From Algoriphagus sp. Y33 (GTDB lineage: Bacteria > Bacteroidota > Bacteroidia > Cytophagales > Cyclobacteriaceae): a stretch of DNA of 64,000 nucleotides. Within the stretch, counting starts at the first letter, position 1; each line of letters opens with the position of its first letter. Positions 1-9,885 of the stretch are shown here, one piece after another. The stretch covers positions 806,001 to 870,000 of the forward strand of contig NZ_CP061947.1 of assembly GCF_014838715.1 (NCBI RefSeq). Direction: 5' to 3'. The notes below the pieces were generated by a model. The model was not told where the DNA came from, ran no database searches, and saw nothing but the letters and a program-made list of their open reading frames with translations. The translations under genes and the position numbers were made by a program.

Positions 1-118
1 GATGGGTACATTTTTGATTTCAGGAGTGGTTATTTTGCTGATATCCGGTTTGATCCTAAGTTTTCAGATTATTAAAACGGCTATGATAAATCCGGTGAAG
101 AGTTTGAAGAGCGAGTGA
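1..118 (+). CDS. C-terminal end of an FtsX/MacB-like ABC permease (cut by window edge)
   Basis: An open frame enters from the left edge (first whole codon at base 2) and stops at TGA 116-118. The 38 visible residues are one hydrophobic segment followed by the tail AAMINPVKSLKSE-like ending 'MINPVKSLKSE'. The two complete permeases downstream (2619-4997 and 5132-7540) end in 'MNPVDTLKSE' and 'MNPVKSLKSE', so this is the last transmembrane helix and cytoplasmic tail of a third paralogue. It would act in the inner membrane. Three copies in tandem indicate local gene duplication. Confidence 0.85.
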   Translation, partial: MGTFLISGVVILLISGLILSFQIIKTAMINPVKSLKSE

Positions 119-484
119 AGATAGTATCAAGTAGCTAGAGCCAAGAGTCAAGAGCTAAAGATTTCGGATTCCGAAGATAGTTGTAGAAGGCCCACGGTCA
201 ACAGTCCACAGTTTTCAGTGGAATAAAATTTAAGGGCTGAAAGCCCGGATTATCAAAGCCCAGCCCACCGGGCTGGGTGAAAAGAGGAAGAAGCACAATT
301 CAAGCTCTGAAGGAGCGGAATATTGACGATCATGGAATTCCAGACCATAAGTTGGAAATTGGAGGAAGACTCTGCTCCTTCTTCAGCGTATTCACTGACG
401 GTTTTGGAATTGTGATATTGGCAGACCATGGATTCAATTCAGTCTAGAATCCATGGTCTTAACCCCAAAGCATTTTCAAAAATC
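119..484. other. Intergenic region with a short GC-rich hairpin
   Basis: No gene is supported here. The only structure seen is an 8-bp perfect stem with a 3-base loop at 259-277 (CCCAGCCC-ACC-GGGCTGGG). It has no T-run after it, so it is more likely an extragenic palindrome than a rho-independent terminator. Confidence 0.4.
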
Positions 485-970
485 CTAATCGGTAACTTTC
501 ACATAAGTAGTGAATTCCATACAATCGAAAGAATTTTCTGGACAGATAAAACGGAGTTCGGAAAAGTCACTTTCAATTTTATAAGAAATCTCGGAAGTAT
601 TTTCACTTGGTATTAGAGCTTCCTTCGGAAAAAAAGTATTGTCATCAACATATGCGGGGTCATCATAATCGCGGCTAAACAGGACTTCCTCTGTCATGAT
701 AACGATGTTGTCTTGAACTTGATAGGAGCCGTCTGCAATACCTCTGAATCCCATATTTTCACCTGTCTCCATAGTTCTGGCACTCATCTCCATGTGAAAA
801 GTACCATCTTCCTTAAATTCAATAAAGTGATAACTTTCGTAGAGTCCATTTACTTCAAAAATTTGTTCCCATCTACCTGCCATTTTATTAAATGAATCCG
901 GCTCCTTATTTTCTTGGCAAGAAAACGATACAATAAGTAATGCAAGAATAAATAGAAGTCTGATTTTCAT
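485..970 (-). CDS. Putative lipoprotein of unknown function, lipocalin-like length
   Basis: 161 residues. The N-terminus is a lipoprotein signal: MKIR, a hydrophobic stretch, then a lipobox-like VSFSC with the acylated Cys near residue 18, followed by polar residues. The mature part has a 'GRWEQ...YHFIEFKEDGTFHME' pattern seen in lipocalin-like and DUF-type Bacteroidota lipoproteins that report a threshold strand ('WxL/E...F..DGTF'). Two Cys near the C-terminus (in FICPENSFDCMEF) could form a disulfide. It is expected to be anchored to a periplasmic or outer membrane face. No catalytic residues are recognisable, so only the localisation is supported. It is monocistronic and convergent with nothing obvious. 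Confidence 0.7.
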   Translation of the reverse strand: MKIRLLFILALLIVSFSCQENKEPDSFNKMAGRWEQIFEVNGLYESYHFIEFKEDGTFHMEMSARTMETGENMGFRGIADGSYQVQDNIVIMTEEVLFSRDYDDPAYVDDNTFFPKEALIPSENTSEISYKIESDFSELRFICPENSFDCMEFTTYVKVTD

Positions 971-1200
971 GGTTTTTGGGTTTTGGTTAAAGTGAAAATT
1001 TTGTCTTATAGGATTTTGAGAGGCTATTTTATACGTGACAGATTCAAGGATTGCAATGCTACAAATATCAAGTTTTAATTCATCCTTAATTCACATATTC
1101 CAATTTCAGTATTCGCAATGACGTTTTTCTGGTTTTTTTTCGATAATAAAGTTGATTCATTCCATGATGGGTAGCGAGGACTCTGATCCCGCAGCTTAAC

Positions 1201-2361
1201 TCACTTACTTTTATTCCAATAGATCTTGAGATTCTTGGTAGATCTGCCTGATGCAATCAGATCCAACTTGCCGTCTCCATCCAGGTCCGCAGCCTGTAAA
1301 TCCTCACAGGCCATTCCGTTTTTATCTATCCACATTTCCTCATATTCTGAGAACGAGCCGCTTTTGGGTATAAAAAGTTTGATGCCGAACTCGCCAGCTT
1401 CGTTTGGTAAGCGCCATCCCACGGCGATTTGATCCGATCCCAAACCTAGAAAATCACCAACTGCAAGCGCATGACCGTCTTTGAGCTGGGTGTCAAGGAT
1501 AGTTCTTTTTAGCTCTTTTGATTGTAAGTTTTGATCAAAACCTTCATACGCGACCAGCGTGGTACCATGCATCGGTTCGATAGTTGCCAGAAATTGATTT
1601 TGTCCAGATGCATTTCCTAAGCGTAATTCCCCCACACTTGGGTCTGTTGGGAGGTTTAATTTTTCTTTTTCCCAAGATGAATTGGATTCTGTCAATAGAT
1701 TAACTCCTTCTTTTCCTGCCAAAAGAATAGAATTATCCGAAGCCTCACCGGTTATATCCACATTATGGGTCAGGTGCATGCTTTCATCGATTACTTCATA
1801 GTGCCAATCTGTAGCAGGGTTTTCTGGAAATTTGTAAGCAATGACTTTTACTCCCGCACCTTCGCCGTTTGCATTTCCTCTGCCATGGAGAGGAACTACA
1901 ATCAGATGAGCGGTATTACCATTCTTTACCCAGCGCATCCGATGTGTAGTAGGTTCATGTGGAAGAGGCCTTGCTTCCCATTTCGGATTGTGATCATCAG
2001 GAGGAATTAGATAAAATACAGCACCGGACCTTTCAGTATCCGAAGTTTCACCCGGATTCCATTGCGCCCCAACTGCGACTTCTACTTTTCCGTCTCCATT
2101 GATATCCTGGGCAGCGATACAGACATTGTCCGATTCGGTAAGGTTTTCGGCCATGACATGCTTTTTCCAGTCACCATTTCTATACCAGACAAAAGCCTTT
2201 TTATCGGCCAAAAGTATATCATCCATGCCATCGCCGTCCACATCGCCGATAGCCAGCCCGTAGCCGATGGAAATCTCCGAATCGATAATTTGCGGCTCAA
2301 AAAGAGGTGCTTTCTGAGTTTGAGAGGTCAGAAACAAGTAGACAATGGAGATGTAAAACAT
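1201..2361 (-). CDS. Secreted FG-GAP/VCBS repeat protein
   Basis: 386 residues with a short N-terminal hydrophobic signal (MFYISIVYLFLTSQTQ). Several FG-GAP/VCBS-type blade motifs are visible: 'IGDVDGDGMDDILLADK' near residue 40, 'QDINGDGKVEVAVGAQW' near 90, and 'ADLDGDGKLDLIASG' near 360. The DxDGDGxxD loops are typical calcium sites in seven-bladed integrin-alpha-like propellers. The length suits one propeller with no other catalytic domain. Family knowledge suggests an extracytoplasmic binding or scaffold role; the ligand cannot be read. The ATG at 2361 directly precedes the signal and is preferred. It lies divergently from the permease gene at 2619. Confidence 0.8.
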   Translation of the reverse strand: MFYISIVYLFLTSQTQKAPLFEPQIIDSEISIGYGLAIGDVDGDGMDDILLADKKAFVWYRNGDWKKHVMAENLTESDNVCIAAQDINGDGKVEVAVGAQWNPGETSDTERSGAVFYLIPPDDHNPKWEARPLPHEPTTHRMRWVKNGNTAHLIVVPLHGRGNANGEGAGVKVIAYKFPENPATDWHYEVIDESMHLTHNVDITGEASDNSILLAGKEGVNLLTESNSSWEKEKLNLPTDPSVGELRLGNASGQNQFLATIEPMHGTTLVAYEGFDQNLQSKELKRTILDTQLKDGHALAVGDFLGLGSDQIAVGWRLPNEAGEFGIKLFIPKSGSFSEYEEMWIDKNGMACEDLQAADLDGDGKLDLIASGRSTKNLKIYWNKSK

Positions 2362-2618
2362 GTTTTTTTGGCTGGTACTCTTTAAATATAAGGGGTTTAG
2401 GAGAAAAACCGAAGGACTTGATATTTTATGAAAAATGAAATAAGGATTGAAACTTAGCTTTAATTCGAATGATGAGATTTCGCCCGAGAGCGAACAAAAA
2501 TGTTCGGAGTTTAATTTATCTAAAATTAGGAAAGGCTGAATTGAGCGTTAATAAGCATTTTTTTATGGCATAATTGTGGGAATTAGCGCAGGGAATTTCC
2601 TGACCTCTATCCAAAACT

Positions 2619-4997
2619 ATGCTTCGAAACTACCTTAAAATAGCCTGGAGGAACATACAGAGAAACAAGGTTTTCTCATTTGTCAATATCGGCGGACTAT
2701 CGCTTGGCTTGGCTTGCTGTATGCTGATTCTGCTTTACGTGAAGGACGAAGCAAGCTTTGACAGATTTCATGAAAATGGTGAAAATCTCTATCGGATAAA
2801 GGTCACCATGTCCAATGCTGAGGGTTCAAATACCATAGCAAGCACCAACGCTATTCATGGTCCTACATTTCAGGAGGGAATTCCCGAGATCAAGGAGGTA
2901 ATCCGCACCCAAAGCCAGCCTTTCGTGATGAGAAAGGGAGACGAGCTGCTTAGCACCAATGTCTTGTTTGCTGATCCGGAATTTTTCGGGGTCTTTACAC
3001 TTCCGCTGCTTTATGGAGATCCAAGTGTTGTGCTTACTGATATTGGTTCTATTGTGATTACGGAGGATATGGCAAGGAATTATTTTAACACTACCGATGC
3101 CGTGGGGAAAGTGATAGAGCTTAAGGTCAGAGAGGAATTCAAGCCGTTCACTGTATCGGGAGTGGCCAAAACCATCCCCCAAAATTCATCGCTTCAGTTT
3201 GATTCTGTGATCTCTTTTGCCTTCCAGGAGGTAAATGGCTGGACAGATACGGAATGGTTGGGATTTTATATGAATACCTTCGTCCAGTTGGATGAGCGGG
3301 CTGATTTGGAAGAAGTTGCGGATAAAATGAATAGGGTTTTTGAGCAAAATTCGGCGAAGGAACGTGAGGATTCTCCCGGGTTTGACAGCAAGATAAGTTT
3401 TGGATTGCAGCCCTTTATGGATATCCATCTGGATTCGGAAATCGGCAGCGGGAGAAATGGACTGGAGAAAGCAAGTAGCCCGGTATATTCTTACATATTA
3501 TCCGGCATAGGATTGTTTTTGTTGGCGATTGCCTGCATCAATTTTGTGAATCTGGCGGTAGCAAGGTCTCTCAAGCGGGCAAAAGAAATCGGGATCAGAA
3601 AAGTAATCGGCAGCCATAGAAGACAGTTGATTTTTCAGTTTCTCACCGAGTCTTATTTAATGACATTCATTGCTCTGGTGTTGGCATTTATTCTCACCCA
3701 GCTTTCTCTTCCATTTTTCAATGAGTTAGCCGATAAGCGACTGGAGCTTTCTTATTTGTTGGATTTCCAGCTGATTACCCTTTTTGTTGCTTTGTTTGGA
3801 ATCACTGGTTTGGTGGCAGGATTTTATCCGGCTCTGATGCTTTCAGGCTTCAGCCCATCGAAGAGTTTGTATAATCGGGCGAAGCTATTGCAGCAGAACT
3901 TCCTGACCAAAGCCTTGGTCGTATTTCAGTTCACAATTTCTATTTGCCTCGTCGTTGGGACTATTGTGATTTTCAGTCAGTTCAACTACCTGACTAAGGT
4001 AGATCTGGGATACAACGATGATAATCTGATGAAACTGAGCGGTCTTCGCGGTATAGATGATGGCATAAGTGGAATCAAACAGGAAATCCAGTCCCTTCCG
4101 GGTGTAGAATCCGTGGGTGGATTTAATGGGAACTATAATGGAACAGGTGCCAAAGTAGGGAATAGGCAGATAGATTTTGGCTACATAGGCGTAGACGATG
4201 ATTTCTTAAACACGCTCGATATTACGTTAGTGGAGGGGAGGAATTTTTCTGTCGCGCACAGTACTGATCCCAGCGATGCGATTATAGTGAATGAGGCGTT
4301 TTTGCAGGAATTGGGTTGGACTTCCGGTGTGGGCAAAGAGGTGGACTTTGAGTGGAAAAATAAGAAGATGAACATCATCGGTGTAGTGGAAGACTATCAC
4401 TATGCATCCCTCAAGGAGAAAATAGCTCCTCTTGTGATGACGCAAGATCCTAACTACGGGCTGCAATCACTTTTCATCAGACTGAATCCAAACAATACAG
4501 TCGAGACAATCAAATCCATTGAGACATTATTTAGAAAGTTTGTGCCCTATATGCCATTTTCCTACAGCTTTGAGGATCAGAATAACCTAATGAAATATGA
4601 GCGGGAGCAAAAGTGGAAGCAGATCACAACGATTGCAGCTATGCTCTCCATTTTCGTGTCCTGCATCGGACTGTTTGGTTTGGCGGCTTTCAATGCCGAG
4701 TCCAGAATCAAAGAAGTAGGCGTTCGCAAGGTTTTGGGAGCTTCTGTGGCCAGCATTGTGGCCTTGCTTTCTTCGGATTTTGTGAAATTGATTCTGATCG
4801 CCATAATGGTGGCATTTCCCATTGCTTACTATGGATCTACTATTTGGTTGCAGGAATTTGCCTATCAGATTGAAATCCAATGGTGGTTCTTCGGACTTTC
4901 AGGATTCTTGGGGATTGCGGTGGCTATGCTGACAGTAGGATTTGAAGCATTCAAAGCAGCGCTTATGAATCCTGTGGATACGCTGAAGAGTGAGTGA
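2619..4997 (+). CDS. ABC transporter permease, MacB/FtsX family (long Bacteroidota form)
   Basis: 792 residues. It starts with the Bacteroidota hallmark 'LRNYLKIAWRNIQRNKVFSF', followed by transmembrane helix 1, then a periplasmic MacB_PCD domain (about residues 45-270). Three helices follow, around 'FVNLAVARSLKRAKEIGIRKVIG' (the FtsX coupling motif, about 305-330). A second helix plus periplasmic domain repeats this layout and ends in a second FtsX motif, 'ESRIKEVGVRKVLGAS' (about 700). This two-module arrangement is the normal length for the family. No ATPase lies nearby, so the partner must be encoded elsewhere or upstream of the window. Such permeases usually act in mechanotransmission, efflux or lipoprotein handling; the substrate is unknown. 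Confidence 0.88.
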   Translation: MLRNYLKIAWRNIQRNKVFSFVNIGGLSLGLACCMLILLYVKDEASFDRFHENGENLYRIKVTMSNAEGSNTIASTNAIHGPTFQEGIPEIKEVIRTQSQPFVMRKGDELLSTNVLFADPEFFGVFTLPLLYGDPSVVLTDIGSIVITEDMARNYFNTTDAVGKVIELKVREEFKPFTVSGVAKTIPQNSSLQFDSVISFAFQEVNGWTDTEWLGFYMNTFVQLDERADLEEVADKMNRVFEQNSAKEREDSPGFDSKISFGLQPFMDIHLDSEIGSGRNGLEKASSPVYSYILSGIGLFLLAIACINFVNLAVARSLKRAKEIGIRKVIGSHRRQLIFQFLTESYLMTFIALVLAFILTQLSLPFFNELADKRLELSYLLDFQLITLFVALFGITGLVAGFYPALMLSGFSPSKSLYNRAKLLQQNFLTKALVVFQFTISICLVVGTIVIFSQFNYLTKVDLGYNDDNLMKLSGLRGIDDGISGIKQEIQSLPGVESVGGFNGNYNGTGAKVGNRQIDFGYIGVDDDFLNTLDITLVEGRNFSVAHSTDPSDAIIVNEAFLQELGWTSGVGKEVDFEWKNKKMNIIGVVEDYHYASLKEKIAPLVMTQDPNYGLQSLFIRLNPNNTVETIKSIETLFRKFVPYMPFSYSFEDQNNLMKYEREQKWKQITTIAAMLSIFVSCIGLFGLAAFNAESRIKEVGVRKVLGASVASIVALLSSDFVKLILIAIMVAFPIAYYGSTIWLQEFAYQIEIQWWFFGLSGFLGIAVAMLTVGFEAFKAALMNPVDTLKSE

Positions 4998-5131
4998 TGA
5001 TAGCATCTAGTAACGAGTATCTGGTATCAAGTAGGTAGAACCGATAACTAAGAGCCAAGAATTAAAAAATTTAGAATGAATGATTAGGCTAACCTGATTT
5101 TTCAATTTTCCAATTTTAATTTAATAAAACG

Positions 5132-7540
5132 ATGCTAAAGAACTACCTGAAAATCGCCTTCAGAAATATTAGGAAAAACAAATTGTTCTCCTTTCTGAAT
5201 ATTGCCGGACTGTCCATAGGCATGGCGGTTTGTATTCTGATTTTGCTATTTGTGAATTATGAGCGGGATTTTGATAGCATACACACCAAAAATATCTATC
5301 GTCTCAATGAGGTGCAGAATTGGGAAGGTATGGTTGCTCCCCAAAAAGTAGCATTGACTATGATGCCGATGGGACCAACATTGAAAGAGGAATTTCCAGA
5401 AGTGATAAATTATACCAGATTTGCTCCTGAAAATGAACTGCTCCTTCGCCATGGCCAGGAACAAATAACATTAAATAATACGCTTTGGGCTGATTCCAGT
5501 TTTTTTCAGCTTTTTGATTTCAAATTAGAGGAAGGAAACCCTTCCACTGCTTTAGTACAGCCAAATAGTTTAATCCTAACAGAAAGTAGTGCTCAACGAA
5601 TTTTTGGTAAGGAATCGGCTTTAGGTAAAACCTTGTCTAAAGCTAATCAGGATACGGTTTCTTATACTGTTACTGGGGTGATTCAGGATATCCCTGAGAA
5701 TTCCCATTTGCAATTTGAGGGATTAACCTCATTCAGCTCTCATTTCGCACCGGACGATCTTGGAAGTTGGGGACCCAACTGGTTCACAACTTACTTGGAG
5801 TTAGCCGACGGAACAGACATTCCGAGCTTGGAAGCCAAGTTGCCTGATTATATGATATCACATATGGGTGAGGGGGCGGATGAAGCTTTTACTCTCTATC
5901 TACAAGGTATAGGCGATGTGCATGCAGGTTCCTCGGAGATTACTCATGACTATATCAACTTTAAGAAATTTGACAGAGCATATACCAATATCTTCTTTTA
6001 CATCGCATTGATCGTTCTTTTTATCGCCGGGATCAATTTTGTGAATTTATCTTCTGCCAAATCCGTGAGTCGGGCCATGGAGATAGGTGTAAGGAAAGCT
6101 TCTGGCGCATCCAAGTCTCAATTGTACCTACAGTTTATTGGAGAATCAATTATGATAAGCCTAATGGCTATGGTACTGGCTGCAGTTTTCGTATCCCTTG
6201 CTCTTCCATTTATGAACGAATTCAGTCAGCGGCAGCTTGAATTTCCGTTATTCAGGGAGCCAATATTTTTAGGCTCAATGCTATTTGGGGCTGTAATGGT
6301 AGGAATCCTTTCTGGTTTGTACCCTGCGCTTTACCTTTCTAATTTTAATCCGGTGAAGGTTTTGAAAGGCGCTCCAGTCACAGGGAAAAGGAAGGCTGAT
6401 TTTAGAAATGTATTGGTTGTGGTACAATTCAGCTGTGCTATTTTCCTGATTATTTCCACTTTGTTTGCCTCTCGTCAGGTGAGGTTTATGCAGGAAAAAG
6501 ACTTGGGTTTTTCCCATGAGCAGGTAATCATAATCCCATTTGGGCAACGGTTTACAGAGCGATATGAGACGCTAAAGCAGTCTTTGCTTGGAAGTTCGCA
6601 GGTGCAGGAAGTCACCGCTTCAGGTCAGCGACTGGGAAACAACCTTCATCAGACAGGAATCACATTTCATGGGGCTGGGCCATCAGTAAACCTTGCTACC
6701 TCACAAGTGGTGGTGGATCCTGACTTTTTGGATGTTTATAAGATAGAGTTGATTGCAGGAAGAAACTTCAATGACAGCAAAGGGGATAACGGAAATACCT
6801 ATATGATCAACGAATCTCTTGCAAAAGAGCTTATTCTGAAGGATGGAGAAGGAAAGGATATAGAGTCATTGATAGGTTCTCGGTTTGGGTTTAGCGGAAT
6901 GGATTCGGCAGGACGATTGGTGGGGGTTGTGAAGGATTTCAATTTTAATTCTCTGCATCATAAAATAGAAACGTTGACAATTTTTAATCAGCGCAACTGG
7001 GGCTTTGAAGAGGTATCTGTAAAATTGAGTGGTGAGAACATACCTGAAGCTCTTGCCCAAATCGAGTCCATCTGGAATACGCAGATGCCGGAGAGGGAGT
7101 TTGAATATCAGTTTCTCGATGATCACTTCGCGGAATTATATCGGGCCGACCGGACAGTCAACAGCATTGTAGGCATGCTGACGGGGCTTTCTATTCTGAT
7201 TTCCTGTTTGGGGCTATTTGGTTTGGTGTCATTCACGTTGGAGCAGCGGATAAAAGAAATAGGAATCCGAAAGGTTTTGGGAGCTTCCGTGACGACTGTA
7301 GTTGCAATTCTCTCCAAGGACTTTATCAAACTGGTTTTGGTTGCGATTGTAATTGCAGTTCCGGTTTCTTGGTATGTGGTGAATCAGTGGATTCAGGATT
7401 TTGCCTATAGAATAGATATTGAATGGTGGGTATTTGCAGTCTCGGGTCTGGTTGGTGTACTGATTGCCTTGGCGACGGTAAGTTCCCAGGCGTTCAAAGC
7501 CGCACTTATGAATCCGGTGAAGAGTCTGAAAAGTGAGTAG
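5132..7540 (+). CDS. ABC transporter permease, MacB/FtsX family, paralogue of the preceding gene
   Basis: 802 residues with the same architecture as 2619-4997. The N-terminal 'LKNYLKIAFRNIRKNKLFSFLNIAGLSIG' cytoplasmic start leads into helix 1, followed by periplasmic domain 1 and helices with 'FVNLSSAKSVSRAMEIGVRKASGAS'. Then come a second module and the motif 'EQRIKEIGIRKVLGASVTTVVAILS', and the tail is MNPVKSLKSE. The 134-base gap after the previous permease contains no gene, so co-transcription is possible but not shown. The three consecutive paralogues (including the fragment at base 1) have diverged clearly in their periplasmic domains, suggesting different partners rather than recent duplication. 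Confidence 0.88.
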   Translation: MLKNYLKIAFRNIRKNKLFSFLNIAGLSIGMAVCILILLFVNYERDFDSIHTKNIYRLNEVQNWEGMVAPQKVALTMMPMGPTLKEEFPEVINYTRFAPENELLLRHGQEQITLNNTLWADSSFFQLFDFKLEEGNPSTALVQPNSLILTESSAQRIFGKESALGKTLSKANQDTVSYTVTGVIQDIPENSHLQFEGLTSFSSHFAPDDLGSWGPNWFTTYLELADGTDIPSLEAKLPDYMISHMGEGADEAFTLYLQGIGDVHAGSSEITHDYINFKKFDRAYTNIFFYIALIVLFIAGINFVNLSSAKSVSRAMEIGVRKASGASKSQLYLQFIGESIMISLMAMVLAAVFVSLALPFMNEFSQRQLEFPLFREPIFLGSMLFGAVMVGILSGLYPALYLSNFNPVKVLKGAPVTGKRKADFRNVLVVVQFSCAIFLIISTLFASRQVRFMQEKDLGFSHEQVIIIPFGQRFTERYETLKQSLLGSSQVQEVTASGQRLGNNLHQTGITFHGAGPSVNLATSQVVVDPDFLDVYKIELIAGRNFNDSKGDNGNTYMINESLAKELILKDGEGKDIESLIGSRFGFSGMDSAGRLVGVVKDFNFNSLHHKIETLTIFNQRNWGFEEVSVKLSGENIPEALAQIESIWNTQMPEREFEYQFLDDHFAELYRADRTVNSIVGMLTGLSILISCLGLFGLVSFTLEQRIKEIGIRKVLGASVTTVVAILSKDFIKLVLVAIVIAVPVSWYVVNQWIQDFAYRIDIEWWVFAVSGLVGVLIALATVSSQAFKAALMNPVKSLKSE

Positions 7541-7620
7541 GAAAGGAAGTATGAATTGTGACATTTTCAAATATATCAGGGATGCAAAATATAGTGGACC
7601 TGAGCCTCCGGTAATTTATG

Positions 7621-7818
7621 CTAATTGAATGATTCTTGGAGCTCTGCGAAAAGTTCTTCATCGGATTCCCATTCACCGGAAATAAAGGTAATTACCCGGC
7701 GACGGATTTCCAGTGATTTGATCAGTAACCCACAAATCTGTGAGGCATTTTTCTGTAAGTTTGGATTTTCATGACTAAAGGATAGATTGTTCAGATTCGA
7801 AACGTTCAAGACATACAT
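7621..7818 (-). CDS. Small hypothetical ORF
   Basis: 65 codons, ATG at 7818. The C-terminal half (IKSLEIRRRVITFISGEWESDEELFAELQESFN) looks helical and acidic at the end, as in small soluble proteins, but no family is recognised. It sits alone between the permease gene and the repressor-like gene. It could equally be the remnant of a longer gene or a chance frame. Confidence 0.3.
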   Translation of the reverse strand: MYVLNVSNLNNLSFSHENPNLQKNASQICGLLIKSLEIRRRVITFISGEWESDEELFAELQESFN

Positions 7819-8127
7819 TGATATCCGTAGTATTGTTTAGATGAAAAATCAAACTGAATATCCGGACAAAAAGAATCTATACTGTAGATACTTAAGGGAC
7901 ATTTGAATTATTTGTAGATCGCCAAACCGAATCAATACCGGTAGTCCTAAAAATGCTGCAGGGATCATCTGAGCGAAGCTATTTGTAATATGGCGGAGGA
8001 ACAGCTTTAGCGTATAAGGTCGATACAAATTGTTAAAAGATCGACTCTTTTTATTATATTTCTATAAGTAGAAGAATTATCGTGATTTGTATCTATAAAG
8101 CAACAATAATTAATTTATTTTTCTATA
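7819..8127. other. Intergenic region upstream of the repressor-like gene
   Basis: 309 bases with no supported gene. The last 90 bases are very AT-rich (TTATTATATTTCTATAAG and similar), as expected for a promoter and operator region of the 8128 gene, but no exact TTG-TAnnTTTG pair or clean palindrome could be assigned. Confidence 0.3.
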
Positions 8128-8544
8128 ATGTCAGTAATTGTCACAAGAATTGGAGAATTCGCTTTCCGAAGCAAAATAAGCATCCGAACTATCGAATCTG
8201 CCATAGGATCTGCCAACGGCACTCTTTCCAAGGCTGTAGGAACCGAAAAAGATGTACAGACCAGATGGATTGTACGGTTCATGGAAAAGTACCCCGAAGT
8301 GAATCCTGCCTGGCTTTTGACGGGGAAAGGGGAAATGTTGAACGCGAACTTATCTGTGGCCCGTGATATGGTGGAAGAGCCCAAAGAGGAATGGGTGACT
8401 AAAGAGGCGGTACGCCAAAAGCAGGAAGTAATCGAGGCACTGAAAAAGCTTGTGGACTCTATGGAAGGGCAACTTAAAGACAAAGAGCGACTGATCCACA
8501 TGAAGGATCAATTAATCAGGGAACTGGAGGGGAAAGGTATTTAA
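8128..8544 (+). CDS. Phage-repressor-like helix-turn-helix protein with C-terminal coiled coil
   Basis: 138 residues. The first 75 resemble the XRE-like DNA-binding domain found at the start of many Bacteroidota phage-type repressors. The pattern 'IRTIESAIGSANGTLSKAVGTEKDVQTRW' is followed by the diagnostic 'YPEVNPAWLLTGKGEML' at about 50-70. The rest is charged and helical (about 90-136, with heptad-like spacing), a likely dimerisation coiled coil replacing the peptidase domain of LexA/CI repressors. It should bind DNA in the cytoplasm as a dimer. No phage genes surround it, so its target is unknown; autoregulation is plausible given the AT-rich upstream region. Confidence 0.72.
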   Translation: MSVIVTRIGEFAFRSKISIRTIESAIGSANGTLSKAVGTEKDVQTRWIVRFMEKYPEVNPAWLLTGKGEMLNANLSVARDMVEEPKEEWVTKEAVRQKQEVIEALKKLVDSMEGQLKDKERLIHMKDQLIRELEGKGI

Positions 8545-8630
8545 TCCGGAATATGCTTTAGCGGCTCTATTGCTAACATATCCGATGTATTGGATTAAAG
8601 CAGCCGTAACATTGCTGTTTTCGATCCATC

Positions 8631-9350
8631 TTAAGCATTATAAATTACAGGCATTTTTCCTTTCCATCTGCTCCATGTTTTTTCATCTGTAATAAGGTTT
8701 TTCATAAAGTGTGCGACATTTATCCGGCTTGTTTTTCCCGGGTTGAATATGGCGCTTCTTGTAGGCGAACTGTATGTCGAATAATCAGTTACTTCGTCTT
8801 CATTGATTAAGGTGTCTGGACGGACCACTGCCCATTCAATAGCTGGATTATTCTGCCCGATGTCAATTCTCAGGTAATCGGAAGCTTTTTCATTGTCAGT
8901 ATGCGGAGGTAAAAGCAATCGTACTAAACCGATCATAATTTTTTGTCCAAACGAAACCGGTTCAGTCAAATCTCTATTTCTGTTTCCGGCCGTATTCATC
9001 AGGATAAATTTAATCGGCTTTTGATGTATTTCTTTTAATGCAGCCTCAGCTACTAACCGGACTGTATCAGTGACAAGTTTTCCGGGATGTCCATAAATGC
9101 CCTTCCATGTCATGCTGTGCCCAAGGCAAGAGGCTACAGACTCACAGTCGGCAAGGTGCTTTACCATCCTCTCCAACCCGATTTCTGAGATGTTCGACCT
9201 GATTAGGGTTATGGCTGGATCGGTATTCCAAGAGTCAGGAATAGTACTTGTGGGGCGGACAATTACTTTAATCTGTTGCCCTGATTTCAGTAACTGCTCT
9301 ACCAGAAGTTTTCCTGTTGCACCGCTTGCCCCAACTACCAATGTTGCCAT
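8631..9350 (-). CDS. NAD(P)-binding protein, atypical SDR / NmrA-like
   Basis: 239 residues. It opens with a textbook Rossmann glycine motif, 'TLVVGASGATGKLLVEQLL' (GxxGxxG at residues 7-13), and 'VIVRPTS' at the end of strand 2 suggests NADP preference (Arg). The middle carries 'FILMNTAGNRN' and 'VVRPDTLINEDE', the usual strand-5/6 features of atypical short-chain dehydrogenases. A classical YxxxK catalytic pair is not evident, as is common in NmrA-like sensors or isomerase-like members. It is cytosolic and monocistronic. Enzyme or redox-sensing roles are both possible; no substrate is indicated. Confidence 0.8.
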   Translation of the reverse strand: MATLVVGASGATGKLLVEQLLKSGQQIKVIVRPTSTIPDSWNTDPAITLIRSNISEIGLERMVKHLADCESVASCLGHSMTWKGIYGHPGKLVTDTVRLVAEAALKEIHQKPIKFILMNTAGNRNRDLTEPVSFGQKIMIGLVRLLLPPHTDNEKASDYLRIDIGQNNPAIEWAVVRPDTLINEDEVTDYSTYSSPTRSAIFNPGKTSRINVAHFMKNLITDEKTWSRWKGKMPVIYNA

Positions 9351-9885
9351 TTTTATGTGTGTTTTTCGTCTGATCCTGAATAAGTTGCTTTTGATACATC
9401 AATACTTTCTTTTTCATCAGAAACTATCCTTTTGACAATAAAAAGCATAGTTATACAACGCAGTATTGAATGTGCTGAGATTGTCCTCTCTAGTATCCGG
9501 TTTCGCCAAAGTACATCCAATCTTGTGAAATATATAATTCTAAGTTTTTCCTGATACCGGATGCGGTTTGAGATGGTAGGTCATCGTCATCCGTCGTATG
9601 GGTTATTTCTGATTTTATTAGCTAAGGCAAGTTTGCCAAGAACTAATTTATTGATTTGCATCTTATCCACTGATATTACCTGCAATTTTTATTTACGGAG
9701 ATTTGGTTTGTTCCAAAAGACTTGGATACAAGGGATGGAATAATATACATCTCCACTAATTTTGACATCCTTAACAAGGAGCAATAATCCAAAATCAGTA
9801 ATCGACAGCCCTACTCAATTTCTGAGGAAGACTGGAAAAGTCACTTCATATCTCCTAAATTGGATAATAAAAGCCTTATAGTTCA
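9351..9885. other. Intergenic region without recognised content
   Basis: 535 bases between divergent genes. Short frames on both strands lack recognisable protein features and none is credible. The stretch before 9886 is AT-rich, but no clear promoter pair was found. Confidence 0.3.

Noticed and set aside
428..616. Plus-strand 62-codon frame
   Set aside because: It is antisense to the lipoprotein gene at 485-970 and has no features.
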